From assembly GCF_002201535.1 (NCBI RefSeq), contig NZ_NIWW01000002.1, positions 62,001-126,000 on the forward strand: a DNA stretch of 64,000 bases, in the 5' to 3' direction. The position numbers and the translations under genes were made by a program. The DNA comes from Lacimicrobium sp. SS2-24 (GTDB lineage: Bacteria; Pseudomonadota; Gammaproteobacteria; Enterobacterales; Alteromonadaceae). Shown in pieces: positions 1 through 8,458 of this stretch; position 1 is the first letter of the stretch; the number at the start of each line of letters is the position of its first letter. The notes under the pieces were generated by a model. That model was given only the letters and a program-made list of their open reading frames with translations, had not been told where the DNA came from and did no database searches.

Positions 1-590
1 ATGCGGCGTTCGCTGAGGGAGAAGTTAGACACTTGCTGCGGCGCCTTCAGATCGTCTTCATAATCTTCTGAATTGAGGTTATGAGCCAGGAATCCGGGAC
101 TAAATACCTGTTGTGCCAGGGCATCACGCAAAAAGTGACTCACCAGCTCACTGGCAAAGGCCTGATCATCCCTGGCGCCATTGCGAGAGAGACTGTAGTC
201 GAATTTCTTTAACGGCAAACCGCGCCAGGTCAGGGTGAATCGCGCCTGCACTCTGTTGCGTTTGTCAGTGTAACTGAGACTGGAAATTAACAGCTCGTAG
301 TCCGCGCCGGGCTGTTTCAGCAGCACTATCGGAAACAACCCTGTCTGCTGCAAACTCTGTTGAAATGCCTCAGCACCAATGGCGTCAACCTGGCAATGGT
401 GGCGGGCGGCCATGCGCTGACAAGTCTTGTTTAAATCCGATGACGTGGTTTGCGATAACACCCCTAATGCTGGCAGGTCAGTATTCTGGGTAACCGGGGG
501 CATTTGTACTTGCGTGTCGGTTACGGCGCAGGCGCTTAGCATCAATGCCAGGCAAGGTGCCAACATGCGGAAACGGGAAAATGAATTCAT
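1..590 (-). CDS. Lipoprotein of unknown function (3' end cut by window edge)
   Basis: An open frame runs from ATG at 588-590 to the left edge without a stop, giving about 196 residues. The N-terminus is a lipoprotein signal: basic MNSFSRFR, a hydrophobic stretch and the lipobox LMLSAC, so the mature protein should be lipidated and membrane anchored. The rest is soluble and mixed, with no motif I recognise and only a few cysteines. The next gene (727-2013) lies on the same strand upstream of it, but a 136-bp gap with a stem-loop separates them, so co-transcription is uncertain. The C-terminal part is missing here, so the family cannot be fixed. Function unknown. Confidence 0.75.
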   Translation of the reverse strand, partial: MNSFSRFRMLAPCLALMLSACAVTDTQVQMPPVTQNTDLPALGVLSQTTSSDLNKTCQRMAARHHCQVDAIGAEAFQQSLQQTGLFPIVLLKQPGADYELLISSLSYTDKRNRVQARFTLTWRGLPLKKFDYSLSRNGARDDQAFASELVSHFLRDALAQQVFSPGFLAHNLNSEDYEDDLKAPQQVSNFSLSERR

Positions 591-679
591 CCTTGAGCCT
601 CGATAATAGGAAGATGATGGATTGTAGAGGAAGTTGTTTAACAAATATACTACAGATCAACGCTTCATTAACATATTAC

Positions 680-703
680 CGGGCGTTAATCCGTTAACGC
701 CCG
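680..703. other. Stem-loop downstream of the amidohydrolase gene
   Basis: A perfect 10-bp inverted repeat, CGGGCGTTAA (680-689) and TTAACGCCCG (694-703), with a 4-nt loop. It follows the stop of the minus-strand amidohydrolase gene by about 25 bp. There is no clear T-run on either side, so it is either a weak terminator or a transcript-stabilising hairpin. Confidence 0.5.
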
Positions 704-726
704 ACCGCTCTGCATAAATTCTGATA

Positions 727-2013
727 TCACTGCATCTTGATGATCTGGCCGTCTTTCATCACGAAGCTGACTCGGGTCATCAGACTGATATCATCCAGTG
801 GATTTCCCTTCACTGCTACCAAATCGGCTAATTTTCCTTTTTCCACCGTACCCAGCTGGTCGTCCACGCCCAACAGTTTTGCACCATGAAAGGTGGCGGC
901 TCGAATGGCTTCGATGGCTGGCATGCCCGCGTCGGTCATGAGTTTAAATTCCTCGCCATTATCACCATGGGCCGACACACCGGAGTCAGTACCAAACGCA
1001 ATATTGACACCTGCCTTATAGGCTCTGGCAAAGGTCGACTGAATCAGTGGACCGATTTCAGCTGCCTTGGGGCGAACCAGTTCCGGAAAGAAGCCATCAA
1101 TTTCAGCCTTTTCTGCCACCCAGGCACCGGCCAGCACAGTAGGAACATAATAGGTGCCATGTTTTTTCATCAGGGCGATGACATCGTCATCCATATAGGT
1201 GCCGTGCTCGATGGAATGGACACCCGCTTTAATGGCGCGCATCATGCCTTCTTTACCATGCGCATGCACTGCCACCTTCATGTCATAGTCTTTGGCAGTG
1301 TTTACGATGGCCTCCAGTTCATCTGTCATAAACTGAGGGTTCAGCCCGCTTTTGGCCACGCTCAACACACCACCTGTGGCGGTGATTTTAATCAGATCGG
1401 CCCCGTCTTTATAACGTTGACGGACAGCTTCCCGGGCTTCGGCGATACCATTTACCACGCCTTCCTGTGGCCCGGGATCACCCATCAATACCTTTGCTCT
1501 GCCGTTGGTGGGGTCGGCATGTCCCCCGGTTGTGGCGATGGATTTAGCGGCCGTATAAACTCGTGGTCCCTGAACTAAGCCTTTTTCAATGGCTTTTCGC
1601 AATGCCACCGTTTCGTTATAGCTATCTCCCAGGTTGCGTATGGTGGTAAACCCGGCGTTCAACGTCTTCCCGGCGTAATGGACAGCCTTAAAGCTGTAGT
1701 CAGCTTCGTTTAAGGTGAAGCGATCCATATAGGCACCGGGTCCCTGCTGAGAGCTGATGTGGGTGTGCATATCCATTAAGCCAGGCATCAGGGTGCTGTC
1801 GGACAAATCCACTAACTGGTCATTGTCTCCTGCCTCAATAAAGCCACGGCGAACATCTACAATGCGATTATTTTCGACAACCACCGTTGCCTGGCTCATC
1901 ACTTGTGTATCGGTTGCGGTAATCAGCCTGCCCGCGTGGATATAGGTTGCGGCGGAAGCGCCAAGACTGGCCGCTGCCAATGACGCCCCAAACAAAAAAG
2001 AAATGCGTTTCAT
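727..2013 (-). CDS. Secreted metal-dependent amidohydrolase (imidazolonepropionase/Xaa-Pro dipeptidase-like)
   Basis: The 428-residue product has an N-terminal signal peptide ([21 protein letters not shown]) and should act in the periplasm. It shows the full amidohydrolase metal centre: HxH in MDMHTHIS (H83, H85), a lysine likely to be carboxylated in LIKITATGG (K209), histidines in VAVHAHG and SIEHGTY (H250, H270), and the aspartate in FGTDSG (D343). Family members of this exported type hydrolyse cyclic amides or C-terminal dipeptides such as Xaa-Pro or Xaa-Arg; the exact substrate cannot be read from sequence. Length is normal for the family. It is divergent from hemN, with a 129-bp shared intergenic region. 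Assignment to the superfamily is secure, the substrate is not. Confidence 0.88.
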   Translation of the reverse strand: MKRISFLFGASLAAASLGASAATYIHAGRLITATDTQVMSQATVVVENNRIVDVRRGFIEAGDNDQLVDLSDSTLMPGLMDMHTHISSQQGPGAYMDRFTLNEADYSFKAVHYAGKTLNAGFTTIRNLGDSYNETVALRKAIEKGLVQGPRVYTAAKSIATTGGHADPTNGRAKVLMGDPGPQEGVVNGIAEAREAVRQRYKDGADLIKITATGGVLSVAKSGLNPQFMTDELEAIVNTAKDYDMKVAVHAHGKEGMMRAIKAGVHSIEHGTYMDDDVIALMKKHGTYYVPTVLAGAWVAEKAEIDGFFPELVRPKAAEIGPLIQSTFARAYKAGVNIAFGTDSGVSAHGDNGEEFKLMTDAGMPAIEAIRAATFHGAKLLGVDDQLGTVEKGKLADLVAVKGNPLDDISLMTRVSFVMKDGQIIKMQ

Positions 2014-2066
2014 CGTGTTATGCTCATTCTGTTGTTTTTTGTGTCCTGGTCACATTAGGCCAGTTG

Positions 2067-2080
2067 TTGTGCCAGATCAA
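2067..2080 (+). promoter_or_regulatory. Candidate FNR/ANR box upstream of hemN
   Basis: TTGTGCCAGATCAA matches the FNR consensus TTGAT-N4-ATCAA at 8 of 10 defined positions (right half-site perfect, left half 3 of 5). It lies 63 bp before the hemN start, a typical position for activation. Oxygen-independent coproporphyrinogen oxidase genes are classic FNR targets, which makes the match more credible than the score alone. Confidence 0.45.
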
Positions 2081-2142
2081 AGTCCGTTGTCGCAGCAATC
2101 AGTACAATCAGGGCATTCGATTAGTGAAGAGAATAGACTCAT

Positions 2143-3498
2143 ATGGCGGCGATGGCAGCACCGGCATTGCGTAAATATCATCTCAATGGCCCCAGATATA
2201 CGTCCTATCCGACGGCATTGCAGCTGGATGACTTCAATCCGGAATTATTAAAACAGCGTTGTCAGCAGGCAGACGCGAAGCCTCTGTCTTTATACCTGCA
2301 TGTCCCCTTCTGCCATTCCCTTTGCTATTACTGTGGCTGTAATAAACAAATCACCCGTCAGACACACAAGGCACAGGTTTATCTGGACTACCTGATGCGA
2401 GAAATTACTCAGCGCTATCAGCTGTTTACTGAGCGGTCTGTCACGCAAATCCATTTCGGTGGTGGAACTCCCACCTATCTCAGTGATGAGCAATTGACCC
2501 GACTCATGGCTCATGTCAGGCAGTGTTTTGAGGTCACCGATGATGCTGAAGTCAGCATTGAGATTGACCCGAGACAGATGACCTTGCCCCGTCTAAAGCA
2601 TCTTTTTGAACTGGGTTTTAACCGGCTCAGTATTGGTGTTCAGGACTTTGACAAAAAAGTGCAGAAAGCGGTAAACCGGGTACAGGACGAAGAGCATATC
2701 GTTGAATTGGTGCGGTTTGCGCGGGAGTTGGGGTTTGCCTCAGTGAGTCTGGATTTGATCTATGGTCTGCCCCACCAAAGCGCAGCAAGCTTTGCTGATT
2801 CGGTTAATAAGGTGCTGAAGATTCGTCCTGACAGGTTGTCGGTGTTTAATTACGCTCATATGCCGGAAAAGTTTGCAGCGCAGCGGCGTATTGATGAACA
2901 GACCCTGCCGGATAGCGCCGAGCGTATGGCCATTTTTTCGCTGGCCAGTGAATTACTCTGTGCGCAAGGGTATGTGTGTATCGGTATGGATCACTTTGCC
3001 CTTGAAGATGATGAATTGGCCAGGGCTCAGCGTCATGGTTCCCTGCATCGCAACTTTCAGGGCTACACCACACAAGGGGATTGTGATTTACTGGGCCTCG
3101 GTGTGTCCGCGATCAGTCAGATAAATGGCCTGATTGTGCAGAATGAGAAAGTGTTGAAACACTATTATCAGGCCATGGATAAAAAGGGCGAGGCGTTAGC
3201 CAAAGGTTATGCGCTGACTGAGGACGACAGACTCCGTGCTGAGGTGATCAAACAATTGATCTGTCACTTTCATCTTTCCTATGCACATATTGAAAAAGCG
3301 TTTCATATTCAGTTTGAGGCATATTTCGCCAAAGAAATAGAACGGTTAAAAGCGATGATGGCTGACGGATTACTGAGCATGTCGTCAACAGGCATACAGG
3401 TAACAGATGCTGGACGCAGCTTAATCCGCGCCATTTGTATGCAGTTTGATCGCTATTTGCCACAGTCCCGTCAGCAGGCATTTTCCCGCATTATATGA
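2143..3498 (+). CDS. hemN: Oxygen-independent coproporphyrinogen III oxidase
   Basis: A 451-residue radical SAM enzyme that converts coproporphyrinogen III to protoporphyrinogen IX in anaerobic or microaerobic haem synthesis in the cytoplasm. The N-terminal PRYTSYP motif and the radical SAM cluster HVPFCHSLCYYCGC (C57, C61, C64, with the HemN-specific fourth cysteine C66) are present, followed by the glycine motif FGGGTPTYLS. The C-terminal HemN domain is intact and the length matches the family (about 455). The extra cysteine and the YTSYP motif favour true HemN over the HemW chaperone. A second in-frame ATG three codons downstream is possible. An FNR-like site lies upstream. Confidence 0.95.
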   Translation: MAAMAAPALRKYHLNGPRYTSYPTALQLDDFNPELLKQRCQQADAKPLSLYLHVPFCHSLCYYCGCNKQITRQTHKAQVYLDYLMREITQRYQLFTERSVTQIHFGGGTPTYLSDEQLTRLMAHVRQCFEVTDDAEVSIEIDPRQMTLPRLKHLFELGFNRLSIGVQDFDKKVQKAVNRVQDEEHIVELVRFARELGFASVSLDLIYGLPHQSAASFADSVNKVLKIRPDRLSVFNYAHMPEKFAAQRRIDEQTLPDSAERMAIFSLASELLCAQGYVCIGMDHFALEDDELARAQRHGSLHRNFQGYTTQGDCDLLGLGVSAISQINGLIVQNEKVLKHYYQAMDKKGEALAKGYALTEDDRLRAEVIKQLICHFHLSYAHIEKAFHIQFEAYFAKEIERLKAMMADGLLSMSSTGIQVTDAGRSLIRAICMQFDRYLPQSRQQAFSRII

Positions 3499-3662
3499 AC
3501 GACACACCGCCTTGCGCCGGCAAAGACACTATTATCGAATCTGCCCATCTGTCCTTTAATGTCTCGGCTTGGCCGAATCTGCGTACTTAACTTACTGGTT
3601 TATCGTATTTTTTTGCTATGCTAAAGAGCTAATCGCATCTTTTTCCGGAGCAATTCACCCTT

Positions 3663-5213
3663 ATGCGCCGCAACCAGTCTGTCGTCAATGAAGAAGTTCA
3701 GTTTTCCGAACAGGAAGAATTGGTGTCCACAACCGATTTACGGGGGATTGTCACCTATGCCAATGAGGCTTTTTGCCGTGTCGCTGGATATGAAGTCGAT
3801 GAGCTTTTGGGCAAAAACCACAATCTGGTGCGTCATCCGGATATGCCAAAATCTGCATTCAAAGATCTATGGGACAAGCTTAAGCAGGGACAGGCCTGGC
3901 GTGGGATGGTCAAGAATCGCTGTAAAGATGGCCGTTATTACTGGGTTGATGCCTATGTAACGCCGGTTTATCAGAATAACAGTGTAGTGGGGTATCAATC
4001 TGTACGGGTAAAGCCGCAACGTGAACTGGTGGCCAGGGCGGAAAAAGCCTACCAGGCCATTAACCAGGGTAAATTCAACGCCCATGAAGTTGCTCTGAAC
4101 CAAAAGTACCTTTCATCTGGTCTCGCGATATTGCTGATTTGTGGCTTGGTTTTCTGGTTCGGCGGCCTCTGGAGTGGTTTGCTAAGTCTGCTGCTACCGC
4201 TTGTTTTAGGTGTCATTTTTCGTTCAGAACTGATGGCGTTTCCGCTTCAGGCTGAGGCCTTAAAAACACAGTACGACAGCATTAGTCGCTTTATCTACAG
4301 TGGCAAAGGCTTACACAGTGTTGTCGATTTTCATCTTGGCCTGGGCCGGGCGCGATTGCGCACGGTGCTGGGACGCATGCAGGATTCGGCATCGGGTCTG
4401 GTTAGCGTGGCGAAAGAGACCAGTAGGGCGGCGCACACTACCGCGGAGGGCATGGAGCAGCAAAAATTTGAAGTGCAGCAGATTGCCACCGCCATTACTG
4501 AAATGGCGGCCACCAGTCAGGAAATAGCGCGCAACACCGTGGAAACTTCAGGCAAGGTGAAAAATGCCAATGATTTGTGTGCAGGCGCGAAAGACAAAGT
4601 GCTGGAGAGCAAAGGTAAGGTCTCCAGTCTCGCCGATGTTGTTGACCAGGCAGCAAGCTCCGCCAACCAGTTGGTGGATGAAGCAGATAAAGTCGCCAAT
4701 GTGATGGGGGAAATTGAGGCGATCGCCGATCAGACCAACCTGCTCGCCCTGAACGCCGCGATTGAGGCGGCCCGTGCAGGCGAGAGTGGCCGCGGCTTTT
4801 CTGTGGTTGCCGATGAGGTACGCGCACTCTCAACCCGTACTCAGACATCTACAGCCAATATCCATACCAGTTTGCAGACGATGCGCTCGACGCTAAAACA
4901 ATGGGTTGGCAGTATGCAGCAAAGCCGCGAGCAGGCCATGGAGTGTGTTGATGACGCGCAGAACTCTGCCGCTGCCATGGAAGAGATTTATCAGGTTATG
5001 ACGGAGATTTCAGATTATTCTGCGCAAATCGCAACGGCGTCGGAGCAACAGGAGAAAGTGTGTGAAGAGGTCAGTCGCAATATCGGCAATATTACGCAGG
5101 TTGCAGATGATAATGCGCAGGTAGCCCAGGATATGGAGCAGAGCTCTGGTAGCCTCAGGGCCAGTATCGACAGGATTGCGGCGATGGTAAAGACCTTTGC
5201 TCAGAAGGAATAA
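3663..5213 (+). CDS. PAS-domain methyl-accepting chemotaxis protein (Aer-like)
   Basis: 516 residues. A cytoplasmic PAS domain (about 15-118, with [21 protein letters not shown] and a DGRYYWV segment) is followed by two closely spaced hydrophobic helices (about 151-186) and then the methyl-accepting signalling domain with the conserved hairpin tip around [20 protein letters not shown]. There is no periplasmic sensor domain, the architecture of the redox/energy receptor Aer, where FAD in PAS reports respiratory state. The HAMP segment is short or divergent. The RBS is GGAG about 12 nt before ATG, rather far. It likely signals through CheW/CheA encoded elsewhere. FAD binding is inferred from the family. 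Confidence 0.9.
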   Translation: MRRNQSVVNEEVQFSEQEELVSTTDLRGIVTYANEAFCRVAGYEVDELLGKNHNLVRHPDMPKSAFKDLWDKLKQGQAWRGMVKNRCKDGRYYWVDAYVTPVYQNNSVVGYQSVRVKPQRELVARAEKAYQAINQGKFNAHEVALNQKYLSSGLAILLICGLVFWFGGLWSGLLSLLLPLVLGVIFRSELMAFPLQAEALKTQYDSISRFIYSGKGLHSVVDFHLGLGRARLRTVLGRMQDSASGLVSVAKETSRAAHTTAEGMEQQKFEVQQIATAITEMAATSQEIARNTVETSGKVKNANDLCAGAKDKVLESKGKVSSLADVVDQAASSANQLVDEADKVANVMGEIEAIADQTNLLALNAAIEAARAGESGRGFSVVADEVRALSTRTQTSTANIHTSLQTMRSTLKQWVGSMQQSREQAMECVDDAQNSAAAMEEIYQVMTEISDYSAQIATASEQQEKVCEEVSRNIGNITQVADDNAQVAQDMEQSSGSLRASIDRIAAMVKTFAQKE

Positions 5214-5227
5214 GCGCCCAAATCCGG

Positions 5228-5764
5228 TCAGAGCACCCCAAGGCTGAACTGATAGTCGCCGCTTTTAATCATCAGGTGATCTTCGTTGCCCTGACGTTGC
5301 GGACGACCCTGGTCAACTAACTGATAAAACAGATTCTGGTGCAGACGACCAAACAGGTTTCTTCTGACTAAGGCATAGGGCAGCAGATCCCCTGTTACCT
5401 TGTCTGTCTCCAGCACCACAGGATGTTCCTTCCCCACGATAAACTGATCACCCAGATTTGAAGTGAATACTAACTTCTCTTCTTTTCTTTGCCAGTTAGT
5501 GATAATAAAGGGTACGTCTTCGACTGTAATGGCCACCTTCTCTACCGGCGTGACCAGATAGTAACGATCCTGTTCTTTCTTTAAGACACTGGCGAATAAC
5601 CTGACCAGCGCTTCTCGGCCAATGGGGGTGCCCATATAGTCCCACTGACCGTTGTGCCGGATGACCATGTCAAGCTCACCACAGAAGGGCGGGTTCCAAT
5701 CCTCCACAGGCGCCGACTTTTGCGCTTGTGCTGCCAGTTGAGCCTGTAAGTCTTCAAGTTTCAT
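5228..5764 (-). CDS. DUF1285 family protein
   Basis: A 178-residue soluble protein with features of the DUF1285 family, including WNPPFCGELDM near the N-terminus, a G-x-W-x-Y-x-G-TPI segment and LVTPVEKV in the middle. No signal peptide or membrane helix. It follows the DUF3014 gene by 15 nt on the same strand, so the two are probably co-transcribed. The family has no established biochemical function; it is common in marine gammaproteobacteria. It converges with the chemoreceptor gene, 14 bp apart. Confidence 0.8.
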   Translation of the reverse strand: MKLEDLQAQLAAQAQKSAPVEDWNPPFCGELDMVIRHNGQWDYMGTPIGREALVRLFASVLKKEQDRYYLVTPVEKVAITVEDVPFIITNWQRKEEKLVFTSNLGDQFIVGKEHPVVLETDKVTGDLLPYALVRRNLFGRLHQNLFYQLVDQGRPQRQGNEDHLMIKSGDYQFSLGVL

Positions 5765-5779
5765 TTCGCCGCGCGTCGC

Positions 5780-6619
5780 TTAGCGCTGGTTTAGCGCATC
5801 CCGAAGCTCCCGCAATTTCGCTTTGATAACCCGCATGTTTTCAGGGCCTGTGCGCAGCAATTGTTTTTGCGGGGCAGACAGAGATTCGAGACGCTCATCT
5901 TTATATTTGTACATCACACTTTCTGTGGTTACCTCAACAGGCATAGGAACCTCAGGTGTATCCAGCAGATTATCAATGGCTTCGATCAGCACATTGTCAA
6001 AGTCGTCTGACCCGGCGCTGATTTCAGCGAAAATCTCTGCTATCGCGGGCTTATACTGCTCGTAAATGGCAATCATAGCCTCCGTGTCCATGCTTTCCAT
6101 TGCCTCTACGTAGGGCGTATAGCGCTTGTAACTGGCCGCATCGATCCATTCTTTTCCGGCCTGGCGGTAAACTCTGAACTCCTGAGCCGGAGGCTGCAGA
6201 ACCTGATGGTTGGGGGCCAGTTTGTCATCTGCCAGGTTAGCGCTGAAAACCACAAAACGGCGCAACAGATCTTCGTCTACGATCAGTCTGGCCATGGCTT
6301 CATACACGCCAGTCTCTGCAATAGCTGTTTTGATGGCGGCATCACTGGTATCCAAAGGCACAGGCTCCGGTTCTGGTTCGGGCTGTGGCTCTGGCATCGG
6401 AGTCGGTGGTGCTGGTATGGGTTCTGGTTCAGGTTCCGGCTCAGGCAAAGGCTCAGGCTCGGGGTCAGGCTGTGGCTGCATCACCGGCTCAGTGGGTTGA
6501 GTAACCTGTGCCTCGTCCTTGGGCCAGAGAAACAGGGCTACCAGCAAAACAACTAGCAATCCTGCGACTGCGATGTAGGGAAGCAGGGAATTTTTCTCTG
6601 TCGTGTCATTATCTGTCAT
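5780..6619 (-). CDS. DUF3014 family membrane-anchored protein
   Basis: 279 residues. One N-terminal transmembrane helix (about 13-32) is followed by a low-complexity Pro/Glu stretch (about 40-90, repeated PEPEP units) that probably spans the periplasm, then a helical DUF3014 domain containing LARLIVDEDLL-like and VVFSANLAD-type motifs (here MARLIVDEDLLRRFVVFSAN). Topology is type II with the bulk in the periplasm. Function unknown. It is the first gene of a likely two-gene unit with the DUF1285 gene. On the opposite strand the repeat appears as a Gly/Ser-rich frame that is only an antisense shadow. Confidence 0.82.
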   Translation of the reverse strand: MTDNDTTEKNSLLPYIAVAGLLVVLLVALFLWPKDEAQVTQPTEPVMQPQPDPEPEPLPEPEPEPEPIPAPPTPMPEPQPEPEPEPVPLDTSDAAIKTAIAETGVYEAMARLIVDEDLLRRFVVFSANLADDKLAPNHQVLQPPAQEFRVYRQAGKEWIDAASYKRYTPYVEAMESMDTEAMIAIYEQYKPAIAEIFAEISAGSDDFDNVLIEAIDNLLDTPEVPMPVEVTTESVMYKYKDERLESLSAPQKQLLRTGPENMRVIKAKLRELRDALNQR

Positions 6620-6718
6620 AACAACTTACCTTTTCAGCTGGATGTTTCTACCCGAAAGCACATGCTGTCGAAAACGAAAATGTTACTCCGTACTTAGGTA
6701 GTACCTGGTTATAGAGTC

Positions 6719-6819
6719 TATCAGTTAAGACTGATAATGCACCTTGTCTGACACATTATCCAGTCGTTCGTTCACCTGCCCCTAAATCACCTGGCGTGAA
6801 GAATTGAACTGATTATCAG
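6719..6819. promoter_or_regulatory. Cluster of inverted repeats upstream of the DUF6482-like gene
   Basis: Three overlapping or nearby palindromes share the core ACTGAT/ATCAGT. They are TATCAGT-4-ACTGATA (6719-6736, perfect 7-bp arms), GACTGATAATG (6729-6739) opposed to CATTATCCAGTC (6754-6765, one bulge), and CTGATTATCAG (6809-6819). Two of the structures are mutually exclusive if formed in RNA. The arrangement suggests an operator cluster or an RNA switch ahead of the start at 6860; which protein would bind is unknown. Confidence 0.4.
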
Positions 6820-6859
6820 ATTGAAAAGTATAAAAAAAGGTCCATATCAGGAGACTATA

Positions 6860-7171
6860 ATGAACTATCAGCTAACGTCGTTGCAGCGTGATAAGCCGGT
6901 TTTTGAACAGGTCTGGGTACTTTCGTATGAAATGAGTGTCTATCTGGTGCAAATTTCGGTCGATGGGAACCGCGGCCTGGTCTATGCTAATGACAGCAAT
7001 CCGATGAGGTTCACCAGCCTGGAGCAGGTACGGAACGCCTTTTCAGATCTGGTCGTGAAGCAGGCTGAATTGATTCATCATTCTGCTTACGATGAAATGA
7101 TTGGGGCCGCACAAGAGCCCGACAATACCATGAGATTGCCGATACGATTGGGTTTGGAGCACTCGCTGTAA
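6860..7171 (+). CDS. DUF6482-like small protein
   Basis: A 103-residue soluble protein. The start at 6860 (MNYQL) is chosen over an earlier in-frame codon because CAGGAG sits 6-7 nt upstream. It contains a YEMSVYLVQISVDG segment and an FTSLEQVRNAF segment that fit the DUF6482 family of small gammaproteobacterial proteins; this match is from memory of the family pattern and is moderate. No catalytic motif, signal or membrane helix is seen. It stands alone, with a 240-bp upstream region carrying inverted repeats and 112 bp before proB. Function unknown. Confidence 0.7.
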   Translation: MNYQLTSLQRDKPVFEQVWVLSYEMSVYLVQISVDGNRGLVYANDSNPMRFTSLEQVRNAFSDLVVKQAELIHHSAYDEMIGAAQEPDNTMRLPIRLGLEHSL

Positions 7172-7283
7172 AGCGCAAAGTTTACAGTTTGCCACTGGTA
7201 AGAGATTAGCTTATAACCAAACGGCCTTGTTTATCACTTTTATAAGAGTATCCTAATATAAGGATTTGACTTCTGGAGGATAA

Positions 7284-8381
7284 ATGTCTGAATTTAACTG
7301 GCAACGGGCCGTAATTAAGGTAGGGAGTGCTCTGATATCACCCGATGGACATCAGTGCAGCGCGAAGTACTTACTGGCCATCGCCAGGTTCATCACTGAA
7401 AGCCGCGAGCAGGGCAAACAGGTCATTATTGTGTCTTCGGGCAGTGTTGCTGCCGGGCGCAGTGTTATCGCCCACAAGACCCACCCATCCATTGCTGAGA
7501 AACAGGCAATGGCAGCGGTTGGGCAAATGCAAATGATGGAAAACTGGTCACGCTTTTTCGATTTCCCTTGTGCCCAGGTCCTGCTCACCTATGACGATTT
7601 CCATGACAGATCTCGCTATGTGAATATTAAAAACACGGTCCGGGAGCTGCTCAACAATAACGTATTACCCATTGTGAACGAGAACGACACCACCTCCGTG
7701 GACGTGCTCAAGGTGGGTGACAACGATAACCTGGCTGCGTATGCCGCCATGGTGGCAGAGGCCGATACACTGGTCATTTGTTCTGATATAGATGGTTTGT
7801 ACGATGCAGACCCTCGTATCAATCCACAGGCAAAACTGATCCCGGTGGTAAACAACATCGATGGTGAAATTTATGAGCTGGCAGGCGGGCCTGGCAGTAA
7901 AGTCGGCACCGGTGGTATGCGTACCAAAATTGAAGCCGCCGATAAGTGTGCCGAAAGTGGTATACAGACGCTGATCGTAAATGGCAGCAAGGGTGAAGTC
8001 TTTGATGCCCTTCTTGACGGCCGCATTCCCGGTACCCGGTTTGTTCCGGCTAAAACCCCGGATACGGCGAAAGAGCAATGGCTTAAGCATACGTTGATTG
8101 CAACTGGTCGTATTGAAGTGGATCAGGGTGCCAAGAAGGCGCTTATCCAGACCGGTGCCTCGCTATTGCCTGTTGGCATTAGCGGCGTAGAAGGCGATTT
8201 CACAGCCGGTGATGCCGTTGAGATCTGCCACAACAATGTGCCCTTTGCGAAAGGGGTGGCCTTGTACAGTGCCGCAGACCTGAACGCAATCAAAGGTCTT
8301 TACAGTGACGACTTTGAAAACGTCATTGGCTATTCATCGGGCGAAGCTGCGGTACACAGGGACGATCTGGCGTTACTCTAA
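7284..8381 (+). CDS. proB: Glutamate 5-kinase
   Basis: 365 residues, normal for ProB. It phosphorylates L-glutamate with ATP to gamma-glutamyl phosphate, the first step of proline synthesis, and is usually feedback-inhibited by proline. The amino-acid kinase domain shows VIKVGSALIS, IVSSGSVAAG, NENDTTSVD and GTGGMRTKIEAA; the C-terminal PUA domain (about 275-360) is complete. A good RBS (TGGAGG) precedes the ATG. It is followed by proA 77 bp downstream, forming a proBA operon. TATCCTAATATAAGGAT lies just upstream (7249-7265). Confidence 0.97.
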   Translation: MSEFNWQRAVIKVGSALISPDGHQCSAKYLLAIARFITESREQGKQVIIVSSGSVAAGRSVIAHKTHPSIAEKQAMAAVGQMQMMENWSRFFDFPCAQVLLTYDDFHDRSRYVNIKNTVRELLNNNVLPIVNENDTTSVDVLKVGDNDNLAAYAAMVAEADTLVICSDIDGLYDADPRINPQAKLIPVVNNIDGEIYELAGGPGSKVGTGGMRTKIEAADKCAESGIQTLIVNGSKGEVFDALLDGRIPGTRFVPAKTPDTAKEQWLKHTLIATGRIEVDQGAKKALIQTGASLLPVGISGVEGDFTAGDAVEICHNNVPFAKGVALYSAADLNAIKGLYSDDFENVIGYSSGEAAVHRDDLALL

Positions 8382-8458
8382 CGCCACCTTTCACATTGAA
8401 CTCATCTATACAGCCTGCAGGTGAACCTGGCGGGCTGTTTTCCGACAAAGGAGAAAAC

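Noticed and set aside
886-1578. A 230-residue open frame antisense to the amidohydrolase gene.
   Set aside because: It is a shadow of the real gene: the opposite strand carries a full catalytic motif set and signal peptide, while this frame has no recognisable domain or ribosome site.
6206-6556. Gly/Ser-rich frames opposite the DUF3014 gene.
   Set aside because: They are the antisense of the PEPEP-coding repeat, which gives Gly-Ser runs on the other strand; the DUF3014 reading is the coherent one.
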